From: Cordia subcordata
Lineage: Eukaryota; Streptophyta; Magnoliopsida; Boraginales; Cordiaceae
Length of the DNA: 64,000 nt
Direction of reading: 5' to 3'
NCBI GenBank assembly: GCA_028554755.1
Contig: JAPTOF010000004.1
Coordinates: forward strand, 20,516,001-20,580,000
The notes under the pieces: model-generated
Database searches by the model: none
The model's input: only the letters and a program-made list of their open reading frames with translations
What the model was told of the DNA's origin: nothing
Position numbers and translations under genes: made by a program
Part shown: piece after piece, positions 1 to 10,751 of the stretch
How positions within the stretch are numbered: the first letter of the stretch is position 1
How the letters are laid out: every line of letters begins with the position of its first letter

Positions 1-620
1 TAGCAACTCTATTAGGTCCAAACCAATCCAAATGTAAAAGTTTCAAGGGTCTAGTAGTTGAAATTACTTTCTTGCTTTTGAAAGATTCCCTAGTTTGTTT
101 TCCAAGTTTGCATGCACGACACATATTATCATCAACATATTTAACTTTAGGCAAGCCTTTAGCAAGATTAAGATTAACAAGTCTATTAATGGAATCTAAG
201 TTAGAATGTCCTAATCTTCTATACCAAAGCCAAGTATTTTCATTCACAGCACTTAAGCACTTAACATTTTGATCATGCAAGTCATCAAAGCCAAATGTAT
301 ACACATTGCCACGTCTCATACCAACAAACACAACATTCCCACATTTATCAACTACTTCACATGAAGAAGCCTTGAAATTAACAAACAATCCTCTATCACA
401 TAGTTGACTTATACTAAGCAAGTTATGTTTCAAACCATGTACAAGAAGCACATTCTCAATACATAGTTTAGATTTGTTACCGACATATCCAATGCCAATG
501 ATTCTTCCTTTAGAGTTGTCCCCAAATTTAACAAACCCTCCATTTTTCTTTTTGAGTGACAAAATTTTGATTTGTCAGCCGTCATATGTCTTGAGCATCC
601 ACTATCCAAGAACCACTTTC
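1..620 (-). pseudogene. pol: E0 protease and GAG-pre-integrase fragment
   Basis: Minus-strand translation gives the retropepsin active-site block WFLDSGCSRHMTA around 612-575. Further downstream comes a GAG-pre-integrase block with LWYRRLGHSN (about 233-203) and a partly kept zinc-binding segment near 130-100. At least one frameshift lies between the protease motif and the downstream block (about 560-480). The rest of pol is beyond position 1. Confidence 0.75.
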
Positions 621-890
621 TATTGTCTCTAGAGGATGCAAGGCAAACCTACACAAGGAAATTAAGCATGATTTAGTGCCCAATTCTTGTTGGGTCCTTG
701 AGCATTAGCCTTAGTTCTTTTCAGAACCCACATAACATTGTGTTTCTTTTCTCCATACTCTTTAATAAAACATTCATGTGATGCATGTCCATTTCTACAA
801 TAATAGTTGCAAGGTACTTTGGGAGTACTAGATGAAAAAGCTTTTACAAAATATCTTTTGTAATGATCATGCCTCTTTTGAAAACACTCT

Positions 891-1480
891 TTACTTTTTT
901 TCAAAAAAGTTCATGTAAGACTTCTGTTTTGTTGAAGAGTCAAAGCCAATTCCCGCTTTATCAAAAACACAACTTTGTTTTCCAAGTAAGGCATTCAAAT
1001 TTTCGGTTCCATTTGCAAAATTAGAAACAACATTTTCCAAATCCTTTACTTTCTTTTTCAAATCTTCATTTCCATTTTGCAAGTCAACATTGGTTTTCTT
1101 CTTTTCCAAATCCTTTTTGAAACTCTTATTTTCACAGTTAGAGTCATGCAATTGTTTTTCAAGACATGAAGCATACAATTGGAGTCATGTAATTACTTTT
1201 CAAGACATGAAGCATTTTTTTTGAGCTCCTTATTTTTGTTAACAATCTTTTTAAACTCAATGAGCATTTCATTATACATGTCCTCTAATTCTTCATATGA
1301 GCATTTATCCTTATCACAAGAGATGTAGTTAGGGGTTATCTCATCATTTTCTTTTGCCGTAAGAGAAAGTTGTGTTACTTCCTCTTCAACGGAGTCTTCT
1401 TGTTTATCACGTGATTCCAAACCACTCCAACTAGTTTTCAATGCCTTCTTTTTGCACTTCTTGTCGTCTTTCTTCCTCAA
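891..1480 (-). pseudogene. E0 gag-pol linker, coiled-coil region
   Basis: Two overlapping minus-strand blocks rich in Lys, Glu and Asn with heptad-like spacing (ELEDMYNEMLIEFKKIVNKN, then DLKKKVKDLENVVSNFANG) ending in CVFDKAGIGFD. This long charged linker between zinc knuckle and protease is characteristic of SIRE-like gag. A stop near 1185 and a frame change near 900 break it. Confidence 0.65.
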
Positions 1481-2373
1481 TGGGCATTTGGCTTTGACAT
1501 GACTTGGTTTTTTTGCATCTAAAACATATTAGTTCTTTACTAGTTTTACCTTTGCTTACCTCTTTTCTTGGACCTCTCCTTGAGTTGAACCTTTCTTTCC
1601 TCATGAACCTTTTGAACTTTGAGAACATTGCCATCTTATCATCCTCATCACTATGACTTTCACTTGCCAAATCTTCTTGTGGTATGGCATTGAGATCAAT
1701 TATCTTTGTGGCCTTTGGTTGTTTCTCAAGTTCCTTGAGCTCCAACGTATGAGTCACGAGTGAGCTAACAAGTTCATCAATGCTAATATGTTGAGATCCT
1801 TGGCTTCCTTGATAGCCATTATCTTTGGTAACCATGCCATTGGTAGACTCCTTAAGAGTTCCTAACAAGCTCAGAATTTTTATAAGTTTTTCCAAGAGAT
1901 TTTAACGAGCTAACAATTTCAATAAATCTAGAATACATTTGCTCAATATTCTCATTGGGAAGCATAGCAAACATTTCATATTTATGCTCGACCATGCTAA
2001 TCCTATTTTCTATAACTTGATTAGTACCTTCATGTGTAACTTCTAATTGATCTTATATTTCCTTAGCCGTGGTACAACCAATGATCTTGTAGAGCTCATT
2101 AGTATCAAATGCAAGATAAAGATAATTTAGAGCATTAGCATTAGCTTGAATAATTTTTATATCAACTTTATCCCATTCTTCTTCTGGTTTAGGAATTTTA
2201 ACACCATTAACTTCCATTGTGGGAGTCATAGGGCCATTAACTATAGTTCTCCATGCATTGTAATCATTTGCTTGTAAAAATATTCTCATCCTAACTTTCC
2301 AAAGAGCATAATCAGTTCCATCAAAGTATGGGACCCTAGTGGTGGAAAGACTTTCTTGAACCATATGTGCCAT
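1431..2373 (-). pseudogene. gag: E0 gag, broken
   Basis: Gag of a copia element. The ATG at 2373 begins MAHMVQESLSTTRVPYFDG, followed by a typical copia gag core (YALWKVRMRIFLQANDYNAW). A stop and frame change near 2050 separate this from a second block (1431-1895) with SIRE-like residues IDLNAIPQEDLASESHSDED and a degenerate zinc knuckle, CFRC at about 1518-1527, after which the frame breaks. Gag would coat element RNA in cytoplasmic particles. Pseudogene by visible frame breaks. Confidence 0.75.
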
Positions 2374-2471
2374 GATCTTTAGCTCTAGACGGTTAAGGAA
2401 AAAACATACACTAACACAAGTATTCACACAAATTATGCAAATAATGTATACAGCACTAGGCTCTAATACCA

Positions 2472-3740
2472 TGTGTTGCCCAGACAATGAATCTAAGTAG
2501 GGGGTGATTTGGATTAATGGCACAAATAACCAATAAAAACTCTTTATCAACTAACTCAAGCAATCATACATACAAGATATAGATATTATACTTGAAATGT
2601 AAAGAGTTTAAGGGATAAGAAGATTAAATGCAGTGATTTAGAGTGATTCAAACTCTCGAGGGCTTAGTCCACTACTTAAGGTTCTCACTTAGGGTTTCAA
2701 GTGCTTCACTAGTGAATCAACTTCTTACTTAGTACATCATACAAGCATAGAACAATGATCACAACCCTTATTTCACCACAAGGACTACAAGTATATGCCT
2801 TATACTTAAGGATTTCAACCATTCACTCTTGATAAGAATGTTTCTCACACTCTAATCTACCCAAGAGCAAAGCACACACCCAATGTAATAGTGAAGTGTT
2901 TTGATTACAAGACTCTTAATGAGCAAGAATACAAGAAGTGTTTACACCGTCCTATATCCCTTTAAGTAGATAGGCAATTTATGAGCTCAAGTGACTTGAT
3001 CAATGAATGCTAATGATACGCAATCAACGAAGAATAGCAAAAAATGAGATAAAATTGCAAGAGAGAGAGTTTTTAATGCTAATAGATTGCAAAGAGAATT
3101 TTGATCAAGTTGTGTTCTAAGTTGGGGAATGAGAGAGGTATTCATAATGCCAAAAAGTCATTTCCCTAGTGGTCAATTTTGAAAAAGCATAAAAAGGCCT
3201 ACTGGTTGACTGTATCAGTCAACCTCTTAGCTCAGCTAGTACTTTTAGTGAGCTAAAAGGCCTAGCCAGTCAACACTACCTGTCAACCTCTTGGCTCAGC
3301 CGGCAGAGGGAAAATGCATTCTGTTTATGTCGGTTGATTAGGTCAGTCAACCAGCTATCTCAACGGGTACCTATAGAAAAAGCTGTACCTAATTTTTCAA
3401 AAAGCAAGTCTATCTATCTAAACCAAAAGTAAGCACATTTTCTGCACATTTTAAAGGCTTAAAGCAACAACTTGTACCTATAACATCTTATCTCATTAAT
3501 ATCCACTAACCCATGTATGCTAGGCATTAAATGCTTAGTTTAAACTCATACTCAACTCAAGATAATTTCAAATTTTGGGTGGAAAGGTACTATTCAACCA
3601 TGCACATGCAAATTCAACAAGTCCCAAGTCATGCAAGTTGATATTCAAAAGATATTCAAAATGCATCAAAGTAGCAATTAGTTATATAACATGCAATTAT
3701 TGCATCATCAAAACTAGATAAAATAACAATAGGTTAAACA
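2472..3740 (-). repeat. 5' LTR of E0
   Basis: About 1269 bp. On the minus strand it begins TGTTTAACC and ends GGCAACACA directly before the primer-binding site. The outer flank is attag (3741-3745); the matching target copy lies outside the window. The minus-strand start shares the block TTTTGATGATGCAA with the solo LTR at 10752-12124, so both belong to one family. Confidence 0.75.
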
Positions 3741-4563
3741 ATTAGCATTTCCATTTAACTTTAATTTATATTGAGATAATTATAGTATTATTAGTTTTGA
3801 AATTTGGTGGGCTACTATTGCTAGAGTGTGAATAGTTGTATTTTAGGAGATTTGTACTAAAAGACTATCAGTACTATAGTAGAGTATTGAAAGTCTTGTG
3901 ATGATTGAGTATACTCAAGCCTTGCCTTTTCTTTTTATTTGGTATTGTAATCTATATTAAAAAATTTAGTTAGACCTTTACCTTAAATTTAGAATAACAA
4001 TTAAAAAGTGATTAAAAATTGACTCGTGTAATGCATGGGTTTTGAAATTACTAGTGTATTAGTATTATAGGCCTTTATAAATATTAAAATATAGATTATG
4101 CTCTCTTTTTGTTATCAGTTCTTTCACATTCTGTTTCTTTTTCTCTCTTCGTTACTTCATTTCTTTCTTGCTTTTGATTTTTCCCTTTAATAATCTCTCA
4201 AAAGAATCTTAGTGCTATCACTATCATCGCTCGCTATTGCTACAACCATTGTCATTATCTCCTTGTAGTCCTTTTTTTGGTCAAGTGTTAACAAATCTGT
4301 TTTTTTTTTTTTGTGTACACATAGACACGCACAAATAGATCTACTTTATGTGTTATACATTGATATACTACAAATGTATGTTTTCATGTAAGAAGGATTC
4401 AAAGGAAAAATTAATAAAGATTAAAGAAGAAGATGATGTTGAAAAAAAAAATGATATAACTTTTAATATTTGTTAGGTTGGAATTTGTGAAATTGGATTT
4501 TATAAGGTGTAAATATATCATTCACAAATTATGGACATGATGTTCACATATAGTGAACACATC
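3741..4563. other. AT-rich intergenic DNA, no gene seen
   Basis: AT-rich sequence with a T-run near 4300-4314 and no supported coding region. It may be decayed repeat, but I recognise no family. Confidence 0.5.
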
Positions 4564-4602
4564 TGTTGGTGGCAAGTGTGTTTTAGAGGGGGTGAATAAA
4601 GT

Positions 4603-4724
4603 TGTTAAGAATCATTTTGGTCTATCATAAAAATTAATTGGTCAATGGGAGGAATAACTTAAGATTTTATTAACTGGTCTTGGATTTTATGAACTTTCTA
4701 TATAGGACGAATAATACTTTAGCA
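4603..4724 (-). repeat. TRIM 3' LTR
   Basis: Left copy of the TRIM direct repeat. It shares aattggtcaatgg, attttatta and ggattttatgaactttcta with the right copy. Confidence 0.75.
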
Positions 4725-4858
4725 TTATCTCTCACGTGTAACTTGATTTGATAATTGAAAGAAAGATCACACGTGGACAAATTAGAACGTCACGCGTGGA
4801 TGAAGAAGGGTCACATGTGAACAAATATAAATAGCCTATAACCTGGGCTCTAATACCA

Positions 4859-4981
4859 TGTGAAGAATCTTGAGGTTCTATCCCGAAAACCAATTGGTCA
4901 ATGGAAGGATTAGCCTAGAATTTTATTAAGTGACTTTGGATTTTATGAACTTTCTATTTGGAAGGAATAATACTCTTAACA
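4859..4981 (-). repeat. TRIM 5' LTR
   Basis: Right copy of the TRIM direct repeat, adjoining the tRNA-Met-like primer site on its left side. Confidence 0.75.
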
Positions 4982-5477
4982 AGAGCAATTTGGTGTTAGC
5001 TGAACTCTTTGCACTTGGATTGAAACTTTTAGATATTCACTTAGTATATGACTAGATATAGCTAAGTAAATACAAGAAAGAGTAATGAATGTAAAACAAG
5101 CACAAGATTTATTGTGGTTCAACACCTAGTCTACATTCACTTCTTGATCCTTCTAATCAAGATTTTTGACAAACTCCACTAAAAACTCGTGCTTTCCACA
5201 GGTTCACTTAGCACAAACCAACTCATAACCCTTTATTCTACGTGAATCAAGAAACCCAAGTATTTACAATTGTTTTTCTCAACAATCCAGAGATTACCTG
5301 AGGCTAATCTACACAACAACCAGCTATTTTAGAGAGTAATACAAAGATTTGCAAGTTTTGATAGTCAAGATTGAAGCTTAAAGCTGGTAGATAAGAATAC
5401 AACTCAAGATCATATGATTGCCTCCTACAAGTTCTTGCTTGATGTGTTCTTAAGTTGTCTTCTTGTTTTTGGCTTTT

Positions 5478-5572
5478 ATTATATACATATACATATATAT
5501 ATATATACATATACATATATATATATATACATATACATATAAATATACATACATATATATATATATATATAA
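5478..5572. repeat. TA/CATATA microsatellite
   Basis: Imperfect run of (at)n blocks alternating with acatatacat, inside LTR J. Confidence 0.9.
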
Positions 5573-6060
5573 TATGTATGCTCATTTGAAAATATAACTA
5601 TTAGACACATTTAAGAAAGCCCTAAAAAAATTTTTGAACATTTAGGAGTGGATAAGGATGTGTGAAAGTACAAAAAACTCCTAGTTTTGGATAAGATTTT
5701 TCTGTAATAGCTCTAGTCCAGAAGATGTTTTCAGTGTACCAGTCAATCAAACGCCTCTTCAATAAGAGGTTCAAAAAATCATTATCAGGTAGCCTTTTTA
5801 CATAATTGGTCATCTGGTCGTGCTCACTTGAACACAATTTATGCTCATTGTTGGATAAGGGTACATATACCTGGTCATTCGAGTGGACCTCATTCTACAG
5901 AAAACTTAAAATTATGCTCAAAACATTTTAAGTTCCACATTTGATTTTTCATAAAAGCTAAGTTTTCAAAGTAATTTTTTAAGCATAAAAACTTTGCAAA
6001 GAGCATAAATACTTTGCGCATATATCATTAAGTAATAAAGCCAAAGATCATGAGAAGCAC

Positions 6061-6425
6061 ATAAGAAAGGCAACCTGACAAAGGGAAATTCTATATCTGC
6101 ACCCCTTATGTTTTCCATCTCCATCCTTCTATCATCCGTCTATTCAAGTCTTCAAGATAGTCCACACTTGAGGCCTATCACTTGAGAATTTTGGTTGAAG
6201 GAAAAATAATCTCCGTGGCACATAGAATCAATGCTCTCTCACGAACTCAACAAACATGTTAGTACATTCAAAACCCATATTGAATTCATAGATTATCTAT
6301 TTATTCATTCATTCAATCAAAGCACCATCTCAAACATTCATTCAATTCACTTATATGTTCATTCATCATATTCACATCATTATCAACAACTCATCATCAA
6401 AACACATGCATATAGTTCAATAATG
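6061..6425. other. No gene seen
   Basis: Flank of LTR J. It holds a short CATT/ATTCA-rich stretch (6300-6370) and no recognisable coding sequence. Confidence 0.4.
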
Positions 6426-6444
6426 CTAACAACATCTTAAAGAG

Positions 6445-6660
6445 TCATAAATAAGTAGTTTATCATTGTGAACATATAATGAAACACTTTGGAACATGTA
6501 ATATAAGAGTAATGAATAAATAACTTGTTAACAATTAAAAGTTTTGAATATAAAGTATTAAAATTGTAAATATATAACATGAGATCTATAAATAATTAAA
6601 AATTTGTAAACATATAATATAAAAATTATGAATGTATAGTATAAAAGTTGTGAATGCACT
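6445..6660 (+). repeat. Degenerate ~20-25 bp AT-rich minisatellite, copy 1
   Basis: Loose tandem reiteration of a unit close to aaaattgtgaatatatagtata. The reverse complement of 56430-56720 shows the same units, including a near-identical stretch aaagttttgaa(c/t)ataaagtattaaaattgt. Confidence 0.6.
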
Positions 6661-7542
6661 ACTATTGTGGTTTTTTTTGGTTGTTTGGGCACGTGTAACG
6701 CATGTGCTTGGTGGTACAGGGTCCTATGTTGGTGAATGATTGTCAAGGTGCATAGTATCCTAAGAAACTAGTTGTTTATGATGTAGGCTTTTTTAAAAAT
6801 ATTACAGAGTTTGCTTAGATTAGTTTTTTTTCCTTCTAAAAGTGTGTTCTTTAATAATTAATTTCAAAAAATATTTTTCAAAAATTAAAAATTTTAATTT
6901 CTAAAAAAAGTTGTATTTTGATCTTTTTTAAAGTTTCAACTTTTTTAAAAGTTAAGACATACATTTATTGTAAAAAATATGCATCTTTTGAAAGAAAAGG
7001 TGTCTTTTTTTCTTTAAAAAAAAAAATTTTGTATGATTTCTAATTAATGTTATTTAGTATTTTTATTATATTGTTTAATAATTTATTATTGTGCGTTATT
7101 TATCTAATTTTCTATTAGAAATATTTGTTATGTTATATATTCAATTGCATATATTCAATTGCCTTAGTAATACATTATTGTGCTGTGTGTATTTTATATG
7201 TTTTACTATTAGATTAATTAATTTAATTTATGTTATTTATTTTTTTAATTTATTTAATTACATTAAAATTGTGTGATAAGTTTTCTTGCTTATAGAATTG
7301 AAAATTTTAATGTATTTAATAAAAAATGGAAATATATGTCATGTTATTAGGATTAGCATTAAACTAAAAGAACATAAATTATTTAGTTTATCAATTTATT
7401 TAGTTAGATTAAGACTGTATGCTCCTATTTTTATTATATTACTTAGGATTATCATTTTTATGATTATAATGAAATCATTAAACTATTTATGAATCATAAT
7501 TATGTAATTACATGATAAATATTAACATCATATATGGTATGA
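6661..7542. other. Very AT-rich DNA, no gene seen
   Basis: A- and T-runs with no coding signal. Short ORFs here are hydrophobic AT-bias products. Confidence 0.5.
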
Positions 7543-7550
7543 TTAAGAGT

Positions 7551-7944
7551 CTATTTGGTCCAGCTTTTGGAAACTCAAAACTGCTTTCTGTGAGTCTAAG
7601 CTAAAGCTGACATGTTTGGCCTATTTTTAATAGAGTTTCTACGTAAAAGTTGAAGTTGAAAAAGCTAAAAAATCACAAGCTCCAAGTTGGAGCTTTTCAG
7701 AAAAAGCTTTTGGAAAGTTGTTTTTATGTCATGTCAGGAATTATTTTTCTTTATTTTCTCTAAAAAATACTATTCCAATTTTTTGAAAGTTTAATATTAA
7801 CCTCAAAACAATTGAAAGCTCAACTCTTAAAATACAAGGACAAACAATCAATTATTTTTATTCAATAGCACATTTATCCAAAACTCTAATGCTAAAAACT
7901 TTATAACTTAACAACTGAGATCTCACATCTAGGCCAAACAAAGC
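7551..7944. mobile_element. hAT-like MITE
   Basis: 394 bp non-coding element with imperfect terminal inverted repeats: left ctatttggtcc, right end reading gctttgtttggcct in reverse complement. It is flanked by 8 bp duplications ttaagagt (7543-7550) and ctaagagt (7945-7952), 7 of 8 identical. An 8 bp target duplication and TTTGG-type ends fit hAT superfamily MITEs. A perfect 19 bp palindrome, aagctccaagttggagctt, lies at 7677-7695. Confidence 0.7.
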
Positions 7945-7952
7945 CTAAGAGT

Positions 7953-8169
7953 ATAATTGTAATATACTATTTCTTAAGAGTTGACAGAATGGTAATTTTG
8001 ATAATTACGTTAATTAATTGAATTATAGTGGTTTCTCTACAATGTTTATTTTCACTATCAGAGATTTCTCATTTGAGACTATATAAAGTATGCTTCTCAG
8101 TTATTGTGATTACTCCATATTCAACTTTTTCTTTAGGAATGCCGAACCTTCCATTAAGATGTAATATTC
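7953..8169. other. No gene seen
   Basis: Short unclassified stretch between the MITE and the tandem duplication. Confidence 0.4.
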
Positions 8170-8735
8170 TTGAAGAGAAAGATTAACCTGGAGTAACCAC
8201 GATATCTAAGAAGTATTCTCATTGTAGAATGGCCCAGGATAAATAGGGTGATGGATCAATTTGGAATATTGCAAGTTACCATTGTGAACCTAGACTCGCC
8301 TTCAGTAGAGGAGGCAATGAAGGGACCTCGACATATACATAGTCTACATATGGAAGATGTGTTATAGTGTTGGGCTTGAATGAAGAATTATATCCTCTAA
8401 GGATTGGAAGAGGTTGATGTAGATCTTGGCTACTTTGAGTGGCATGTGCGACATCCTCGAAGAGAAAGTTGAACATAGAGTAATTACAATATTTGAAAAG
8501 CGTACTCATTATAGAGTGGCACGTGACAAATAAGGTGATGCAGTAATTTGGAATGTTGTAGGTCATCCTTATGAACATGGACCCGCATGTACTAAAAGGA
8601 CCTTAGTAGACACACAATCTACATATAGTGGATGTGTTGAAGCATTCGACTCGAGTGGAGAATTATGTCCTTCAAGGATTGGAAGGAGATGACATAGATC
8701 CTAGCTACTTTGAGTGGTACAGGTGATTTAACATT
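8170..8735. repeat. Two-unit tandem duplication, period ~275-287 bp
   Basis: Unit 1 (about 8170-8455) and unit 2 (about 8456-8735) share, in the same order, gaagagaaag, actcatt(g/a)tagagtggc-like, gaattat(a/g)tcc, aaggattggaag and ctactttgagtgg. The offset falls from 287 bp at the start to 275 bp at the end, so small indels have accumulated. I see no gene in it. Confidence 0.75.
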
Positions 8736-8799
8736 GCATTACTTGGGCATAAACCCTCCCAAATGAAGGCGATGAGCTATGCTAGAGTAGGCGTGCAAG

Positions 8800-9740
8800 T
8801 GAAGTAATTGGTAAGTCTTTTGAAGCATGAAATATTTTGTTATCATTATGTGCTTTTATATAATGTTTTAATGATGAGGTGATGATGAACCTTGTGGTTT
8901 AAATGAAGTTTAGATTGATGAATGGTTTGATAAATTGATGAAGCATGATTTCTATGATTGATATATAATAACATTGATTCACATATGCTTATATGTACTA
9001 ATGATTGTTATTGAGTCTTTGCATGAGATATAATTAATCATTAAGCTTTAAGGAAGTTCTTGTGTCAAATGATTGTTTTTTGCAAGTCTTGATGCATAAA
9101 TAGAAGTATCTTTGAGGATTTGAAGTAAAAGAGTGACATAATGATAGAAATGGAAGGCATCAGGGGCACGAACATAGTTTAAATATGTAAGGTTGCCTCT
9201 TATATTGTATATTTCCTTGGTTTGGCACAATAATCTTATATGCACTACATGTTTTCAAAATGTTTTAAGAGATTTTGATTGCATATGGGCTTAAAAACAA
9301 GTGTTTGAACTAGTTTTTCAAAATGAGAGTTTGAGCTTTAAAAGTTTTCCAAAAACATGTCAAACGCTCTTGGGACTAGGTCATGTGGTCGACTGCATGA
9401 CACAAGACCTTGGTTTTCATGGAGTTTGAGTGGGATGCAGTCTGGACATAAGGTCAATTGCATGTGCCAAAGCTAGACTAGCAGAGAAGTTCAATAATCT
9501 CTGATGGTCTAAGCAATAATCTCTGATGGTCTAAGGGTGTAATAGACTGCCACGATGGCACCTTGATTGCCAAAAACCTTATTTATGAAAATCTTATCCA
9601 AATGCTTAATTGTTTAAATGCATGTTGATAAGGAGAGCTATTATCCTAATTGGATCAATCATTATGCACTATAAGTGATCTAATCAAATATATTCATCCA
9701 TGAACCACATACAGGTTTGTCACCATGAAAAGGGGGAGAT
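8800..9740 (+). mobile_element. SIRE-type LTR-like segment and internal 3' end with polypurine tract
   Basis: 8840-9500 resembles the LTR family at 9741 and 40957 (gatgatga-rich start, gagtctttg, gaggatttgaag...gagtgacata, aaggttgcctctta). 9540-9740 resembles 40780-40956 and ends in aaaagggggagat (9728-9740), a copia polypurine tract, directly before TGTT. I read it as the remnant 3' end of a plus-strand SIRE-type element with no surviving coding sequence. Confidence 0.5.
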
Positions 9741-10262
9741 TGTTAGTATATTGATTTTATGTGTGTGCTTTATTGATGAGTTATTAATGATAAGATGAAT
9801 TATTAATGTGATGAATTGATAAATGTTGATGATGAGATGTGATTTGTTTAGATGAATAATTGTCTAGAATGATGATCTATAGACTCAATTTGTACTTTCA
9901 ATGTATTAATGTATTTATTGAGTCTTTGAGAAAGCTTTGATCCTATTTGCATGGAGATCATGTGTCACAGCCCTAGATTTCTTAAGTCAAGGAGCTTAAC
10001 TGTCATTTGTTTTGAAGACTTGAAGAAAATGAGTGACATAAGAACAGAGACAGAAGACATAAATGGTGTAGACTTAGAATTTACTTATGTAAAGTTGCCC
10101 TTCTCATATGCTTTTTGTTGTTTCTGGCTATATTACTCGATGACATATGATCTAAATGTTTTCAAAGCTTTTATGTACTTTTCAAAGTTCTTATGCTTCA
10201 AAAGGTTATGTTGAAAACTTTTTATGAAAATTCGAGTGTGGAACTTGAAATGTACAATAGCA
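9741..10262 (+). mobile_element. SIRE-type LTR fragment
   Basis: Starts TGTTAGTATATTG directly after the polypurine tract. It shares the LTR landmarks gagtctttgag, gacttgaagaaaatgagtgacata and agacagaagacata with the copy at 40957. It is cut short by the next related segment. Confidence 0.55.
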
Positions 10263-10751
10263 CTATTAGCGATTTTGATATGTATGCATGTTTTGATGAT
10301 GAGAATTGAGGAATGATAATTGACGTTGATGAATGAATGTATTGGTAATTGTGTCGAACGAACGGATGTGTTGATTGATTATACTTAGACTCAAATGAGC
10401 TACTAAATATACTAATGAGTTTGTTTGAGTCTTTGAGAGTATATTTAATACCATCAGCTAGGATTTCAAGTTATTGAGCCTTATTGAATTTATCTTTGAA
10501 AACTTGAAGAGAAAAAGAAACATAAGGATGGAAATGAAATGCATAAAAGGTGTGGATGTAGTATATCATTGTAAGGTTGCGTCTTATGTTTTCTTTAATG
10601 CTTGGCTCAAAGTTATACGCACAAACATTATAACTTGTTTGCAAAACAATGGTAACATATTGAGCACTTAAAAGGTTTTCAAGAAATTAGTCTTTCTTAG
10701 AAAAACTTGATTGAAAATGTTTTCAAAGTATCCATCAGCTTTTAAATGTTC
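10263..10751 (+). mobile_element. SIRE-type LTR, left block of split copy (LTR K)
   Basis: Collinear with 40963-41556: atgcatgtttt, gtattggtaattg, tgtgttgattgattatactt, aggttgcgtcttatg, aaaggttttcaagaaatt. The copy is interrupted by the solo LTR at 10752-12124, continues at 12125-12306, is interrupted again by E1 and resumes at 37828. Confidence 0.65.

Larger units (their letters stand above)
1..3740 (-). mobile_element. SIRE-like Ty1/copia retrotransposon, 5' part (E0)
   Basis: Minus-strand LTR retrotransposon running off the left edge. Reading 5' to 3' on the minus strand it has a 5' LTR (3740-2472), a primer-binding site that starts TGGTATTAGAGCC (2471-2459, match to initiator tRNA-Met), gag, a degenerate zinc knuckle, an acidic and coiled-coil linker, an aspartic protease motif and a GAG-pre-integrase domain. 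The long gag extension ending in a cysteine- and FDKAG-containing segment is typical of SIRE-lineage copia elements (family knowledge). Reading frames are interrupted several times, so it is inactive. Integrase, RT/RNase H and the 3' LTR lie outside the window. Confidence 0.85.
4603..4981 (-). mobile_element. TRIM (miniature LTR retrotransposon)
   Basis: Two direct repeats of about 122 bp (4603-4724, starting tgttaagaatc; 4859-4981, starting tgtgaagaatc and ending cttaaca) flank about 134 bp without coding capacity. On the minus strand, directly after the right repeat, is TGGTATTAGAGCCC (4858-4845), an initiator tRNA-Met primer site. A purine tract precedes the left repeat (4735-4725). The flanks aaagt and agagc align to a single site in the uninterrupted LTR relative near 46590, giving a 5 bp target duplication with two transitions. 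LTR, primer site, purine tract and LTR with no ORF is the TRIM definition. Confidence 0.8.
4564..6060 (-). mobile_element. SIRE-type copia LTR, interrupted (LTR J)
   Basis: On the minus strand the LTR 3' end is ACCAACA at 4564. Its sequence matches the 3' end of the plus-strand LTR ending at 46643 (same GGGGG tract, same AATAAAGTGATTTGG neighbourhood). The segment 5640-5740 matches 41730-41815, including the block aatcttatccaaaactag. The TRIM at 4603-4981 is inserted in it and a TA-rich microsatellite lies at 5478-5572. The left flank carries no primer site, so this is a solo or truncated LTR. The right limit is approximate. Confidence 0.6.

Noticed and set aside
5304..5837. Minus-strand ORFs including a YIYIYV-rich one
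   Set aside because: One is a translation of a TA/CATATA microsatellite, the other is LTR sequence that aligns with non-coding DNA at 41730-41815.
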